Shown: positions 7,936 through 16,704 of the stretch, in pieces | Layout: every line of letters begins with the position of its first letter | Numbering within the stretch: the first letter of the stretch is position 1 | Assembly: GCA_030429735.1 (NCBI GenBank) | Contig: JAUIET010000003.1 | Coordinates: 310,001 to 374,000, forward strand | Origin: Gammaproteobacteria bacterium | GTDB lineage: Bacteria > Pseudomonadota > Gammaproteobacteria > Pseudomonadales > JAUIET01 | Length of the DNA: 64,000 nt | Direction of reading: 5' to 3' | The notes under the pieces: model-generated | What the model was told of the DNA's origin: nothing | Databases searched by the model: none | Seen by the model: the letters and a program-made list of their open reading frames with translations, nothing else | Made by a program: the position numbers and the translations under genes

Positions 7936-8870
7936 TGCTTTCTAAAGTGGCACAGCGAATTTACTGGCTTGCGCGGTACCTGGAACGCACTGAAAGCACT
8001 GCGCGGCTAATACTGGTGCGGCACCACTCTGTATTGGACCTGCCAAAGGAAATTCAACCCGAATGGAGCCACTTGCTTCAGGTGTTAGGCTCTCAACAAC
8101 AATTCAGCAATCTACCCGGAAAGGCCAACGAACGAAATGTGATCCGATTCGTTTTTGGCGAGCGCGACAACCCCTCATCCATCATTAGTTGCGTGGCCAG
8201 CGCGCGCGAAAACATGCGCACTACCAGGGAAGTACTGCCCAGCGAAACTTGGGAGCGTGTAAACAGTCTCTATCTCAGTGTTGCCCGCCGCTCAACCAAG
8301 GAATTGCCACGTAGCGTTCGCCACAAAGTCCTGAACAGCATCATTCAATCCTGCCAGCAGATAACTGGTATGTTGGCGGGCACCATGAGTCATGATGCGG
8401 CCTACCAGTTCGTGCGCCTGGGCCGCAATCTTGAGCGGGCCGATATGAGCAGCCGCATTATTGACTCAGGCAATGCCAGTATACCCAGCCAGCGCGATGA
8501 ATTGGCGCCGTACCGCAACGTTCTTTGGATCAGCGTTCTGCAGTCGCTAAGTGCGTATCAAATGTATCGCCAGAACGTGCAACGCAAGGTTAGTTCCTCA
8601 GAAGTTATTGATTTCCTGCTGCACAGCCGGGTATTCCCGCGCGCCATAGAACATACGATTCAGGAAATTGACCAGGCGATGCAATTGCTGCCAAACAATC
8701 AGATCGCCGTACAATGCGTCACCAGGTTAAAGAATGAATTGAAAGATGGACGGGGAAACACGCCCACAGGCGATACACTACAATCGTACATCGACCAGTT
8801 ACAACTTCGCTTTATGGAGGTTGATCAGGCCATTCACGATAGTTGGTTCTCACCCACTATAGAAAATTGA
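7935..8870 (+). CDS. Alpha-E domain protein (DUF403)
   Basis: All-helical protein of 311 residues with the characteristic start MLSKVAQRIYWLARYLERTESTAR and a repeated GRNLERADMSSRIID stretch near residues 165-180. It is the standard partner of circularly permuted ATP-grasp ligases and is translationally coupled to it here. The biochemical role is not established; it is predicted to be a scaffold or cofactor of the amidoligase. Its stop is two bases from the stop of the convergent transglutaminase gene. Confidence 0.9.
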   Translation: MLSKVAQRIYWLARYLERTESTARLILVRHHSVLDLPKEIQPEWSHLLQVLGSQQQFSNLPGKANERNVIRFVFGERDNPSSIISCVASARENMRTTREVLPSETWERVNSLYLSVARRSTKELPRSVRHKVLNSIIQSCQQITGMLAGTMSHDAAYQFVRLGRNLERADMSSRIIDSGNASIPSQRDELAPYRNVLWISVLQSLSAYQMYRQNVQRKVSSSEVIDFLLHSRVFPRAIEHTIQEIDQAMQLLPNNQIAVQCVTRLKNELKDGRGNTPTGDTLQSYIDQLQLRFMEVDQAIHDSWFSPTIEN

Positions 8871-8872
8871 CC

Positions 8873-9754
8873 TCATAGTTTTTTAATTGAACTCGACACC
8901 GAAAGCAGTACCTTGCAGGGGTCTGTTGAACCTTCGACGGGTGCTGCAGACCAAGGCATGGATGTGCATGCCAGCGGGATGTGTGACGAACCCGCAAAAA
9001 TTCCGGAGGTTGGATCTAGGCCAATCCAGCCAGCTCCCGGCAGGTAGACTTCAACCCAGGCGTGCAAACTCGCGCGATTAGTTTCACTCAATGCAGCATT
9101 CGTGCTGGCATCCGCACCGGAGTCAAACTCAAGCAAATAGCCTGATACAAATCGCGCTGCAATATTCGAATGCCTCAATATCTGTATCAGCAACCAGCTG
9201 ATGTCTCTGCAAGAGCCAGAACGCATCTGCAGGGTGCTATCAACATGCTGTACACCCTCTTCTTCCCGAACGACATAATTGATTTCCTTGGGCAATCGCG
9301 CGTTGAGCTGTACCAGAAAATCAAGCGTCAATGCCGACTGAATAGTAGTACTCTGTCGGTCAATGAATTGGAACAATTCAGGCCCTGCCTCCTCTTTTAT
9401 TAAATAGGGAGCCAAATCATCGGCCAATTGCGGCGAATAGTGAAACGGCCAATGAGTGACGTAATCTTCGAGAAAGAAATCGAATGGGTTTATGTCTACC
9501 AGGTCGGCTTCAAGTCGAACATCAATTTTGAGAGAGGTAGTCTTAGAACTGAAAACAAGTCGGGCGATAAAATTCCCAAATGGGTCTTGTTGCCAATGCA
9601 GGTAATGATCGCCAGGAGTCACTTTCAGACTGTATTGGCCTATCGGGGTTCGACTGTGCGCAGCAGGTCTCAGGCGGATGAGATGCGGAGACAATGCAAC
9701 TTCACGATCGAATTGATAGCAACTACTGTGTTGAACTTCAACTCTTGTGGTCAT
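8873..9754 (-). CDS. Transglutaminase-like cysteine peptidase of the Anbu/amidoligase set
   Basis: Protein of 293 residues with an N-terminal beta domain (Bact_transglu_N, about 5-85) and a transglutaminase-like core. The triad is visible: C182 in RSGSCRDISW, H231 in SLHAWVEVYLP and D247 in GLDPTSG. No signal peptide is seen, so it should act in the cytoplasm, probably removing or transferring peptide groups in the same pathway as the amidoligase. It is 18 bases downstream of the Anbu gene on the same strand, and faces the ATP-grasp/alpha-E pair tail to tail. Confidence 0.9.
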   Translation of the reverse strand: MTTRVEVQHSSCYQFDREVALSPHLIRLRPAAHSRTPIGQYSLKVTPGDHYLHWQQDPFGNFIARLVFSSKTTSLKIDVRLEADLVDINPFDFFLEDYVTHWPFHYSPQLADDLAPYLIKEEAGPELFQFIDRQSTTIQSALTLDFLVQLNARLPKEINYVVREEEGVQHVDSTLQMRSGSCRDISWLLIQILRHSNIAARFVSGYLLEFDSGADASTNAALSETNRASLHAWVEVYLPGAGWIGLDPTSGIFAGSSHIPLACTSMPWSAAPVEGSTDPCKVLLSVSSSIKKL

Positions 9755-9772
9755 TGCCCGTGCAGCACAGGA

Positions 9773-10582
9773 TCAGTGGCCGCGATTCAGCGGCGTAACT
9801 GTGCCCGGGCCGTCCTGATCGTCAACCTCGCCGACGCTGGAACAGGACAAATCTTCCCATGCGAACAATGGCAAGCCCGAAAAAGCAGATTGAAGCGCTT
9901 CATTCCAGGCATGGCGAATAGCATTCAGATACGGGTCATGCTCAGCCAATTTAATATGATGATCAGACTCGAATGTACCCGCTTCATAAACCAGTATTTC
10001 TATCGGTGGACCAACAGTTGCATTAGCCCTGATCGTGGAATCCATTGATACCAGCGCGCAGCGGGCTGCATCTTCAAGACTGGTTGTTGGACCTAAAATT
10101 CTGTCCAGTATCGGCTTGCCGTATTTACTTTCGCCAATTTGCAAATACGGCGTTTCCGCCGATGCGGAAATAAAGTTACCCGCCGGATAAATCAGGTGAA
10201 TGGCGGGCTTACTGAATTGGGTTTGCCCACCAACAATAAAGGACGCTGAAATATCGATGCTTGAGTCGCTCACGGCGAGTCGTGCTTGCTCCTGCACTTC
10301 ACGGCTGATCGAAGCGATATAACCTGCAACCTCCACCATTTTACGAAAGCTTTTCAGGGAGATCTCGGCACCCGGGTCTTCCAGCTCAGCTTCAATGCGA
10401 CTTATCACGGCCTGCGTAGTAGCCAAATTGCCGGCACTGAGTATTACCACCATGCGATCGCCACTGAACGCAAAGGTGTGCATCTTGCTGTAAGACGACA
10501 ATAGGTCCGGACCCGCATTGGTCCGAGAATCGGAACAAAAAACCAACCCATCCCCACTTTGAATAGCGACACAGTAGGTCAT
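9773..10582 (-). CDS. Anbu, bacterial proteasome-like protease
   Basis: Ntn-hydrolase of 269 residues in the Anbu (ancestral beta subunit) family. The start MTYCVAIQ places Thr2 at the mature N-terminus after methionine removal, and D18 (CSDSRTNAG) and K33 (SYSKMHTF) match proteasome beta residues D17 and K33. Anbu particles are known to assemble as open helical or ring-like oligomers. It forms a two-gene unit with the transglutaminase. The C-terminal tail (last 25 residues, SSVGEVDDQDGPG) is acidic and probably disordered. Confidence 0.92.
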   Translation of the reverse strand: MTYCVAIQSGDGLVFCSDSRTNAGPDLLSSYSKMHTFAFSGDRMVVILSAGNLATTQAVISRIEAELEDPGAEISLKSFRKMVEVAGYIASISREVQEQARLAVSDSSIDISASFIVGGQTQFSKPAIHLIYPAGNFISASAETPYLQIGESKYGKPILDRILGPTTSLEDAARCALVSMDSTIRANATVGPPIEILVYEAGTFESDHHIKLAEHDPYLNAIRHAWNEALQSAFSGLPLFAWEDLSCSSVGEVDDQDGPGTVTPLNRGH

Positions 10583-10908
10583 AAATCAGCATCCTTGGTT
10601 CGGTAAGCTGGCGAAATAGCTAGGGAAGAAAATAGCAGCTTTTGAAACGATCAGGAACAAATATCGTCAACTATTTATGGCCTGCTAAGATGCCACGGCA
10701 AAGCGGGCCTTTTTACCCATTTCGAGAACTTGCGGCTGGCGAATCAGAGACGCGGCAGGCGCAGAATTAGTCACATTAACGCAGGTTGCTAAACGAAATA
10801 ATTTACTAGCCAGACTCTTACCAGGCACACTTAAAAATATCGTAGATGTCTCAAGACTATTGCCTTACTATTGGCCGTCACGGTCAATCTCTTGGTACCA
10901 GCACTAGG
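10583..10908. other. Intergenic region between Anbu and a secreted unknown protein
   Basis: About 326 bases with no supported gene. It must hold the divergent promoters for the Anbu pair (-) and the downstream gene (+). I see short AT-rich stretches (around 10655-10680 and 10795-10845) but no convincing promoter match, hairpin or repeat. Confidence 0.5.
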
Positions 10909-12009
10909 ATGAAGTTAAACGTATCTCTTGGCGCATTCGCCCTTATGTTCGCGGTGTTGCTACTCCCCTGTCCGGTTGAAGCTGTGCAGACTTCTGCTGA
11001 ACATGAAGCGTTAGATGCTCGTGCAACACATCTTATAAATCAGCTGGGTTACAATCCAGCTGACGATTTTCGGCGTCAGATACCATTACCGAAACTTGTT
11101 CGAAAGTATCAAAACTTAAACAATATTGATGAAACTGGTCTGGTCACTGCAGAGCTCATTGCCCGTATGGAGAGAGATCTGAAAACCAAGCGTTATCACG
11201 ATGATGTACTGAATCAGAAAATACAGAAAGCAGTCAGTATTGAACTACCAGTGGGTGATATAGCCAAGCTGGTATGCGATAACGTGGTCAGCCAGGACAA
11301 TGCTGACAACTGTATTATTTACACTCTGATGAGCAGGTCCGGTGCTGATGGCGGCACCTCTCAGCGGTTGCTGTTTGCTTTGATCCGAAACTTGCAGCCG
11401 GTAGCAACTGACTATGCAAATTGCGACGCAGTTAAGTCGCTCATCGGCCAGCTGAAAAACGAGTTATTCGAAGCCCTTACAATTGAACAGCTTTATAAAG
11501 GGATTGCTGTTCGCAAACATGTCTATCAATGCGGTGATATATCGCGATTGCAGAAAACGCTTTTTGATCATTCCTTCGATCGGCAATATTGCCCGCTTTC
11601 GATGTCAAATTCCGCCGACGTGCTGAGTTGTTGGAAGAAAAGTATGTCGGAACAAGATTTGGAAGTAGCGAGACAGTCTCTGCAGCAATTCTACGAGGTG
11701 CATGGAGTTGCGGTTCCGCATCGCGCGATGGAATTACTTTCGTATCACGATATTGCGGATACTCTGCTTGTCGGGCTGAAAGAAGATAATCGACTGTGTG
11801 AGGCTCAAAAACAAACAGTATCGAGCAGTAAAATAAGGTATAAGCCGGAAACCCGGCATCTTGGTTCGATAATTGCCCGTTTCATCTATGCTGGGCACAC
11901 CAGCCTTGAGCTCGATCAGGTGCAGGTAACTCGCCACCAAATTCGCCAACGATTTACCTGCCAAGACGTCAAAGAAATCATGCTTCATTTCGATAGGCGC
12001 CAGCTCTGA
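10909..12009 (+). CDS. Secreted protein of unknown function
   Basis: The reading frame is open from an ATG at 10846, but the ATG at 10909 opens a clear signal peptide (MKLNVSLGAFALMFAVLLLP then PVEA), so I choose it, giving 366 residues. The mature protein looks helical and has several scattered cysteines (in KLVCDN, DNCIIY, ANCDAV, QCGD, YCPLS, LSCWK, LCEAQ and FTCQD) that could form disulfides in the periplasm. I do not recognise a family. It stands alone between the Anbu pair and the CNNM protein. Confidence 0.65.
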   Translation: MKLNVSLGAFALMFAVLLLPCPVEAVQTSAEHEALDARATHLINQLGYNPADDFRRQIPLPKLVRKYQNLNNIDETGLVTAELIARMERDLKTKRYHDDVLNQKIQKAVSIELPVGDIAKLVCDNVVSQDNADNCIIYTLMSRSGADGGTSQRLLFALIRNLQPVATDYANCDAVKSLIGQLKNELFEALTIEQLYKGIAVRKHVYQCGDISRLQKTLFDHSFDRQYCPLSMSNSADVLSCWKKSMSEQDLEVARQSLQQFYEVHGVAVPHRAMELLSYHDIADTLLVGLKEDNRLCEAQKQTVSSSKIRYKPETRHLGSIIARFIYAGHTSLELDQVQVTRHQIRQRFTCQDVKEIMLHFDRRQL

Positions 12010-12110
12010 GTAAGCAAAAATTCGAGCTATGGGACACTCCGCACTCTTCTCTGGCTTTCTCTACCGAACGTAAACACCCCCTTCTTGCGTCTCTTCCTGT
12101 TGCGAATCGC

Positions 12111-12122
12111 CCTGGCGCCAGG
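12111..12122. repeat. Perfect 12-bp palindrome upstream of the CNNM gene
   Basis: CCTGGCGCCAGG is a perfect palindrome in the 185-base gap before the CNNM/CBS gene. It has no T-run, so it is not a good terminator; it could be a regulator site. Nothing else supports a function. Confidence 0.3.
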
Positions 12123-12194
12123 CCGGTTTATTGGGGCTTGTGACTATTTTTTCGAATACGCATCTACTAATGATCTAACCAAGAGTATGTCGCT

Positions 12195-13526
12195 ATGACT
12201 AGTTTGTTTGCAATAGTTGCTTTGTTGCTTATCAACGGTTTCTTTGTCGCTGCAGAATTTGCGCTGGTTAAAGCAAAAGCTGTTCGAATAGAAACGCTGG
12301 CCACCGAAGGGAGCGCTTCGGCACGCCTAACCGTCGCCATTCAGCAAAATCTGGAAGCCTATCTCGCTGCCTGCCAACTCGGTATCACCATGGCTTCACT
12401 TGGCCTGGGATGGGTTGGAGAACCGGCCGTAGCTGCGCTGCTGGAGCCGCTGTTTTCATCAATGGGAATGCCGGAAGAAGTGCTGCATACGGTCGCGTTT
12501 CTGGTTGGCTTTTTATTGTTTTCCTCGCTGCACATTGTGATTGGCGAACAGGTCCCGAAAACCTTCGCCATTCGTCAAGCTGAGCAAGTTTCGCTTTGGG
12601 TTGCCTACCCGCTTTACTGGTCCTATATGCTGGTTTGGCCACTCAACTGGTTGCTAAACTGGGCATCGCGAAGTCTGCTAAGCCTGTTTAATGTAGAGGA
12701 AGCAACGCACGGCGATGTGTACACCGAAGGTGAACTAAAAGACCTGGTCAGCAACACCCAGGAACACGGCAGCATGGAACAAGAAAAAGCCCAGATGCTA
12801 CACAACCTGCTGGATTTTGATCAGCAGGATCTGGCTAGCGTCATGATTCCGCGCAAGGCAGTTACTGTGCTGGATACTTCACAACCGGGCACCGAGCTTG
12901 AACAAATAATCTTACAAAGCAAGCACTCCCGATACCCGCTGATTGATACCAGCAGCGGCGAAATCCATGGCGTTATATTGAGCAAATCGATATTGCGCGC
13001 CATGCACTCTACAGCGCCATTCGACTGGACCAGGCTAAGTGAACACGTAGTACCCGCACTGGTGGTGCCAGACAGCCTCAAGATAGTCAGCATGTTCGAA
13101 ATGATGCGAGCTCGAAAAAGCCACATGGCACTGGTTGTCGACGAATACGGCGATTTCGTCGGCATTGTCACGCTGGAAGACCTGCTTGAGGAAATAGTCG
13201 GTGATATTGAAGATGAGACAGATGGCTTGGCTAACGCCGCGCCTATCGAGGTGCTAGGCGTTGAGAGTTGGCGAGTTTCCGGTCTGGCCTCATTAATCGA
13301 TGTGCAACGGGCAACCGGACTCAGCGCGGAAGCAAGCCTTGATGCAAACTCCATATCTGGTTTGTTAATCGATAGGTTGCAACGCTTGCCATCAGTGGGA
13401 GATGTAATTCGGGAAGGCGAGTTCACTCTCTGTGTTTCCGAGCTGGATCAAAGGCGCATCAAGACCATAGATATCGAGAAATGCAGCAATGATGAGTACC
13501 CGGACCCCACAGAAACCAGCAAGTAG
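12195..13526 (+). CDS. CNNM/CBS (HlyC/CorC, hemolysin-family) membrane protein
   Basis: Protein of 443 residues. The N-terminal CNNM (DUF21) domain has about four helices (residues 1-165, including LGITMASLGLGWVGEPAV), then a CBS pair (about 205-335, with MIPRKAVTVLD and VVDEYGDFVGIVTLEDLLEEIVGDIEDE) and a C-terminal CorC_HlyC domain (about 345-430, DANSISGLLIDRL). The family is linked to Mg2+ or Co2+ export and Na+/Mg2+ exchange; the hemolysin name is historical. It is followed after 37 bases by an HdfR-like regulator in the same direction. A second, divergent CNNM protein occurs at 49068. Confidence 0.9.
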   Translation: MTSLFAIVALLLINGFFVAAEFALVKAKAVRIETLATEGSASARLTVAIQQNLEAYLAACQLGITMASLGLGWVGEPAVAALLEPLFSSMGMPEEVLHTVAFLVGFLLFSSLHIVIGEQVPKTFAIRQAEQVSLWVAYPLYWSYMLVWPLNWLLNWASRSLLSLFNVEEATHGDVYTEGELKDLVSNTQEHGSMEQEKAQMLHNLLDFDQQDLASVMIPRKAVTVLDTSQPGTELEQIILQSKHSRYPLIDTSSGEIHGVILSKSILRAMHSTAPFDWTRLSEHVVPALVVPDSLKIVSMFEMMRARKSHMALVVDEYGDFVGIVTLEDLLEEIVGDIEDETDGLANAAPIEVLGVESWRVSGLASLIDVQRATGLSAEASLDANSISGLLIDRLQRLPSVGDVIREGEFTLCVSELDQRRIKTIDIEKCSNDEYPDPTETSK

Positions 13527-13563
13527 GTTTGCTGCTTTCTGAAAATAAATTTATGCTGCAAGC

Positions 13564-14445
13564 ATGGATTTAGAACTTTTAAGAACTTTTCTTGAGGTTA
13601 ATCGCTCGCGCAATTTTGGCCGCGCTGGTGAGACCTTGTTTGTTACGCAGGCGGCTGTCAGCGCGCGGATCAAGCAACTGGAGGGCCTGCTGGGTGTAAA
13701 GTTGTTTGTGCGCCAATATCACGATCTGCAACTGACGCCGGAAGGGCATCGTTTGGTTCGCCACGCCGACATCATGCTTGCCGGCTGGCGTAAAGCGCGT
13801 CAGGAAGTGGCTATGGGTGATGCTTTGCAGCAACTCACCGTGGGCGGCAGCCTGAGGCTTTGGGACGTTGCTCTTCAGGACTGGTTTCACAATGTCCGTC
13901 GTGGCATGCCTGATCTCGCCATAATTGCTGAAAGCCACACACCAGATCTGCTCACTCGTCGCATGTTAGATGGCCATCTAGACCTCGCCTTTATGCTGGA
14001 ACCGGCGCAGCTGGATCTCTTGCAGATCAAGAAAGTCGGCGAGATTGATTTAGCCATGGTTAGCAACGTCCGGGCACAATCCTTGGAACAGGCGCTAGGC
14101 CAGGACTACATAATGGTGGACTGGGGCCTTGCTCATGGTTTGCAGCACCGGCGTATGTATCCGGATGCACCTGAACCCCGCCTGCGTGTTTCACAGGCAA
14201 AAATGGCGCTCGCTCATATGCTGGCGCTGGGTGGCAGTGCCTATCTGCCAAAGCGGATGATTGCAGCCGAACTTGAACAGGGTATTCTGTGGCCGGTAGC
14301 TGGCGCCACTGAAATCAATACCAGCGCCTTTGCTGTGTATCCAATTCGTTCCCCCAAGGAAGTATTAATAAAACAAGTCCTGGAATACTTCGAGTACAGG
14401 GTGGAAGTCAGCCCGGCTGACCTCACGCATCCCGATCACCAATAA
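13564..14445 (+). CDS. LysR-family regulator, HdfR-like
   Basis: Protein of 293 residues. The N-terminal winged helix-turn-helix (residues 1-60, MDLELLRTFLEVNRSRNFGRAGETLFVTQAAVSARIKQLE, listed here as the family region and matching HdfR position by position) is followed by a periplasmic-binding-like effector domain (90-285). HdfR in enterics represses flhDC; no flagellar gene is in the window, so the target is unknown. The last 23 bases overlap the 3' end of the convergent mscS-like gene. Confidence 0.85.
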   Translation: MDLELLRTFLEVNRSRNFGRAGETLFVTQAAVSARIKQLEGLLGVKLFVRQYHDLQLTPEGHRLVRHADIMLAGWRKARQEVAMGDALQQLTVGGSLRLWDVALQDWFHNVRRGMPDLAIIAESHTPDLLTRRMLDGHLDLAFMLEPAQLDLLQIKKVGEIDLAMVSNVRAQSLEQALGQDYIMVDWGLAHGLQHRRMYPDAPEPRLRVSQAKMALAHMLALGGSAYLPKRMIAAELEQGILWPVAGATEINTSAFAVYPIRSPKEVLIKQVLEYFEYRVEVSPADLTHPDHQ

Positions 14446-15736
14446 TCCGAACCTCACGTTGCGGGAACGGAATCTGCATATTGTGTTCCTGAATGCTTCG
14501 CCAGATGGAATGCATTAGATCAGCGGCAACACGGTTCTTGCCATCGTCGATACCCTCCATCCAGAACTCAACAAGGATATCGATACCCGAATCACCAAAA
14601 CCGGCAATTTCTGCATCAGGCCGGAATTCTATGGCTATGTGTTCGCCACTGATAACCGACGGGTGTTCATTGCAAATGGCTCGGATATTGTCGAACAGCA
14701 AGTCAAGATCGGTAGAGTATGCGACCTGAAACTCTATCGGGTAGCGTTGCTTTGGATCTTTGTGTGTCCAGTTCGTATACGACGAAGTAATGAAGGCTTC
14801 GTTCGGCACCATAATGTCCTTGCCATCGTAAGTCTCCAGCACACCGAAGCGCATATTCAACTCGCGCAAGGTCCCCGAGCGTCCATCTTCTAACTGAATA
14901 AAATCACCAATGGTGATTGATCGGTCTAGCAGAATAATGATGCCGGAAATAAAATTGGATGCAATTTGCTGCAGGCCAAAACCCAAACCCACGCCTAGGG
15001 CACCGCCAAATACCGCTAGCGCTGTAAGGTTTATTCCCATGACCTGTAAAAGCAACAGAAATACAACAACGTATAAGGCAATTTCAAACAGTTTGACGAA
15101 TACCTCCCTGGTGCCAATATCCAGGGTTTGCTGATTTCGAATCACTGCCTTGCCTGCGGTGTTCGATATTCTTCCCAACCAGAAAAGTAAAGCTCCAAAT
15201 ACCAGGGTGCGCAGCAACGCGAGCAGCGTCAGGTGAATATCGCCGATGGAAATTGCAATCGAATCGAGATAAGCAGTCACACTATCCAGCCAATCGAATA
15301 CATGCAGGGTGGCAATAGGAATACCAACCCACTTGCCCAATGCCCGCATCGCTGGATGGCTAATGTATTGGTTGATCACCGAAAACAGGAAGAAAACCAG
15401 TGCCAGACTTTGCGCTATCTTGATTAGCCAACTCTGGGCCAATCCCGTTTCCACAATACTGCTGGCAACGCCAAGTAGTGTGATGTTCAACACAGGGAAA
15501 AACAGGTCTTTCAACTTGAACAGCAATTTGCGCAACGTGCGGAAAATGGCATCCTGTGTTGACGGTTGCGCGTTGGTAATACCTGCTTTTAAAAACCTGG
15601 CCAACACAAAGGCCAGGACAATTGCTACCGCAATAGCTGACAACTGAATATAGAAATCTGGTGATGTCGCCCAAGTGACGAAGGACTCCCAGGCATTCTT
15701 TGACCAGGCGGCTAACTTAGAATACATATCTGCCAT
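14423..15736 (-). CDS. MscS-family mechanosensitive channel
   Basis: Membrane protein of 437 residues with about five to six helices (roughly 25-50, 75-95, 105-130, 160-190, 205-275). The pore helix and beta domain are seen in ALAVFGGALGVGLGFGLQQIASNFISG and LDRSITIGDFIQLEDGRSGTLRELNMRFGVLETYDG (segments named separately, around 232-310). It releases solutes at hypo-osmotic shock. It is the longer of two MscS-type proteins in this window and is monocistronic, convergent with the LysR gene. Confidence 0.9.
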   Translation of the reverse strand: MADMYSKLAAWSKNAWESFVTWATSPDFYIQLSAIAVAIVLAFVLARFLKAGITNAQPSTQDAIFRTLRKLLFKLKDLFFPVLNITLLGVASSIVETGLAQSWLIKIAQSLALVFFLFSVINQYISHPAMRALGKWVGIPIATLHVFDWLDSVTAYLDSIAISIGDIHLTLLALLRTLVFGALLFWLGRISNTAGKAVIRNQQTLDIGTREVFVKLFEIALYVVVFLLLLQVMGINLTALAVFGGALGVGLGFGLQQIASNFISGIIILLDRSITIGDFIQLEDGRSGTLRELNMRFGVLETYDGKDIMVPNEAFITSSYTNWTHKDPKQRYPIEFQVAYSTDLDLLFDNIRAICNEHPSVISGEHIAIEFRPDAEIAGFGDSGIDILVEFWMEGIDDGKNRVAADLMHSIWRSIQEHNMQIPFPQREVRIIGDRDA

Positions 15737-16153
15737 AACTTTCTGCTCATTTTATTGTTAGTCAATCAAGCCAGGCGCTAATACGCGTCATTTGCATGAC
15801 TGCGCCAGTTTATGTTCTGGAAAACCGGGCTTGCCAGATGATACGGCTGACTTCTGGAGAGCTATGCCCGGAAACTTTGTCTTTATACAATCGACGCGAC
15901 GCAGCGCTGTTTGCCAGACCGTCCGGCGATCAGGTTCGCCGCAAACGCGTCGACCCAGCCATTCTAAAGAATTTCCCAGTCCTTTGGACGGAAAGATTAG
16001 TCTTTGAGTCACAATACTTAAAACAGTGCATGCTGCATCTGATAGTACATTGACTATTAACTTAACAGGGCGGACTATTCTCTACTCGGTGACTGATTCG
16101 CTATCTTCGACATCCAGACAACAATGCATCATTATTCTGCCAGGACCACAATC
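15737..16153. other. Intergenic region with three nested hairpins
   Basis: About 417 bases without a supported gene; the short frames here have no start signal or family. Between 15784 and 15953 three inverted-repeat structures stand in series. First: GTCAT/ATGAC (15787-15791 with 15796-15800). Second: CCGGGC/GCCCGG (15825-15830 with 15866-15871) enclosing CCAGA/TCTGG (15834-15838 with 15853-15857). Third: TCGACGC, GTTTGC and GGCGA (15891, 15909, 15925) all pair with the continuous 18-base strand 15936-15953. No T-run follows, so I do not call a terminator. It could be a structured RNA or the remains of a mobile element. Confidence 0.4.
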
Positions 16154-16687
16154 ATGCGCTTCAAGACTTTTAACATTGCATGTTTGCTTTTGCTTAGCTC
16201 TGCGATTTGCAATGCGCAGGCAGTGTTTACCGTGACCTTAAGCGAAGCAATGACAAACACAATGATTGCTGCGATGTTCCCACGTCAGATTAAAATCGAG
16301 AAGTCAGTGGTTTATCTTCGAAATCCAAGAATAGTGTTTATGGGCCAGGAACGACTTGGCTTGAGCCTTGATCTGGACGCAAGACATCTGCAACAGGCAC
16401 AGTCCGCTTCAAACGGTCAGGCAATGATGTCTGGTCGGCTCAATTACGACGCTGAAAACAGTAAATTCTCATTACAGGACCCACAGCTGGAAACCCTGGT
16501 AATGGACGGCCAATCACCCGATGAGAAAAAGCTTGTCAAAGATCTTGAGGCACATTGGACAAAATCGATTAATGAACCAATTGAAATTCAACTTCCTGAA
16601 AACTCCCCTGTATACGCCTACAGAACAGCCATCAAAAACGTGACCGTGGGCTCAGATGCGATTAATCTATTAGTACAATTTCCTTAG
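16154..16687 (+). CDS. DUF1439 (YceB-like) secreted protein
   Basis: Protein of 177 residues from the ATG at 16154, which has an AGGA eight bases upstream and opens a signal peptide (MRFKTFNIACLLLLSSAICNAQA). An earlier ATG at 16124 is less likely. The mature domain (residues 25-177) has the DUF1439 pattern: an initial SEAMTNTMIAAMFP helix, VVYLRNPRIVF, and a PVYAYRTAIKNVTVGSDAI end strand. YceB-type proteins are periplasmic or lipid-anchored with a tubular lipid-binding fold; unlike YceB there is no lipobox here. Confidence 0.78.
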   Translation: MRFKTFNIACLLLLSSAICNAQAVFTVTLSEAMTNTMIAAMFPRQIKIEKSVVYLRNPRIVFMGQERLGLSLDLDARHLQQAQSASNGQAMMSGRLNYDAENSKFSLQDPQLETLVMDGQSPDEKKLVKDLEAHWTKSINEPIEIQLPENSPVYAYRTAIKNVTVGSDAINLLVQFP

Positions 16688-16704
16688 TACGCACACGGAG
16701 AAAA

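Noticed and set aside
12195-13526. The CNNM/CBS protein as a haemolysin toxin
   Set aside because: The name is historical; the domains are those of a metal-transport protein.
15788-16053. Overlapping short frames on both strands in the mscS/DUF1439 gap
   Set aside because: They arise from self-complementary hairpin sequence; no start signal or recognisable protein.
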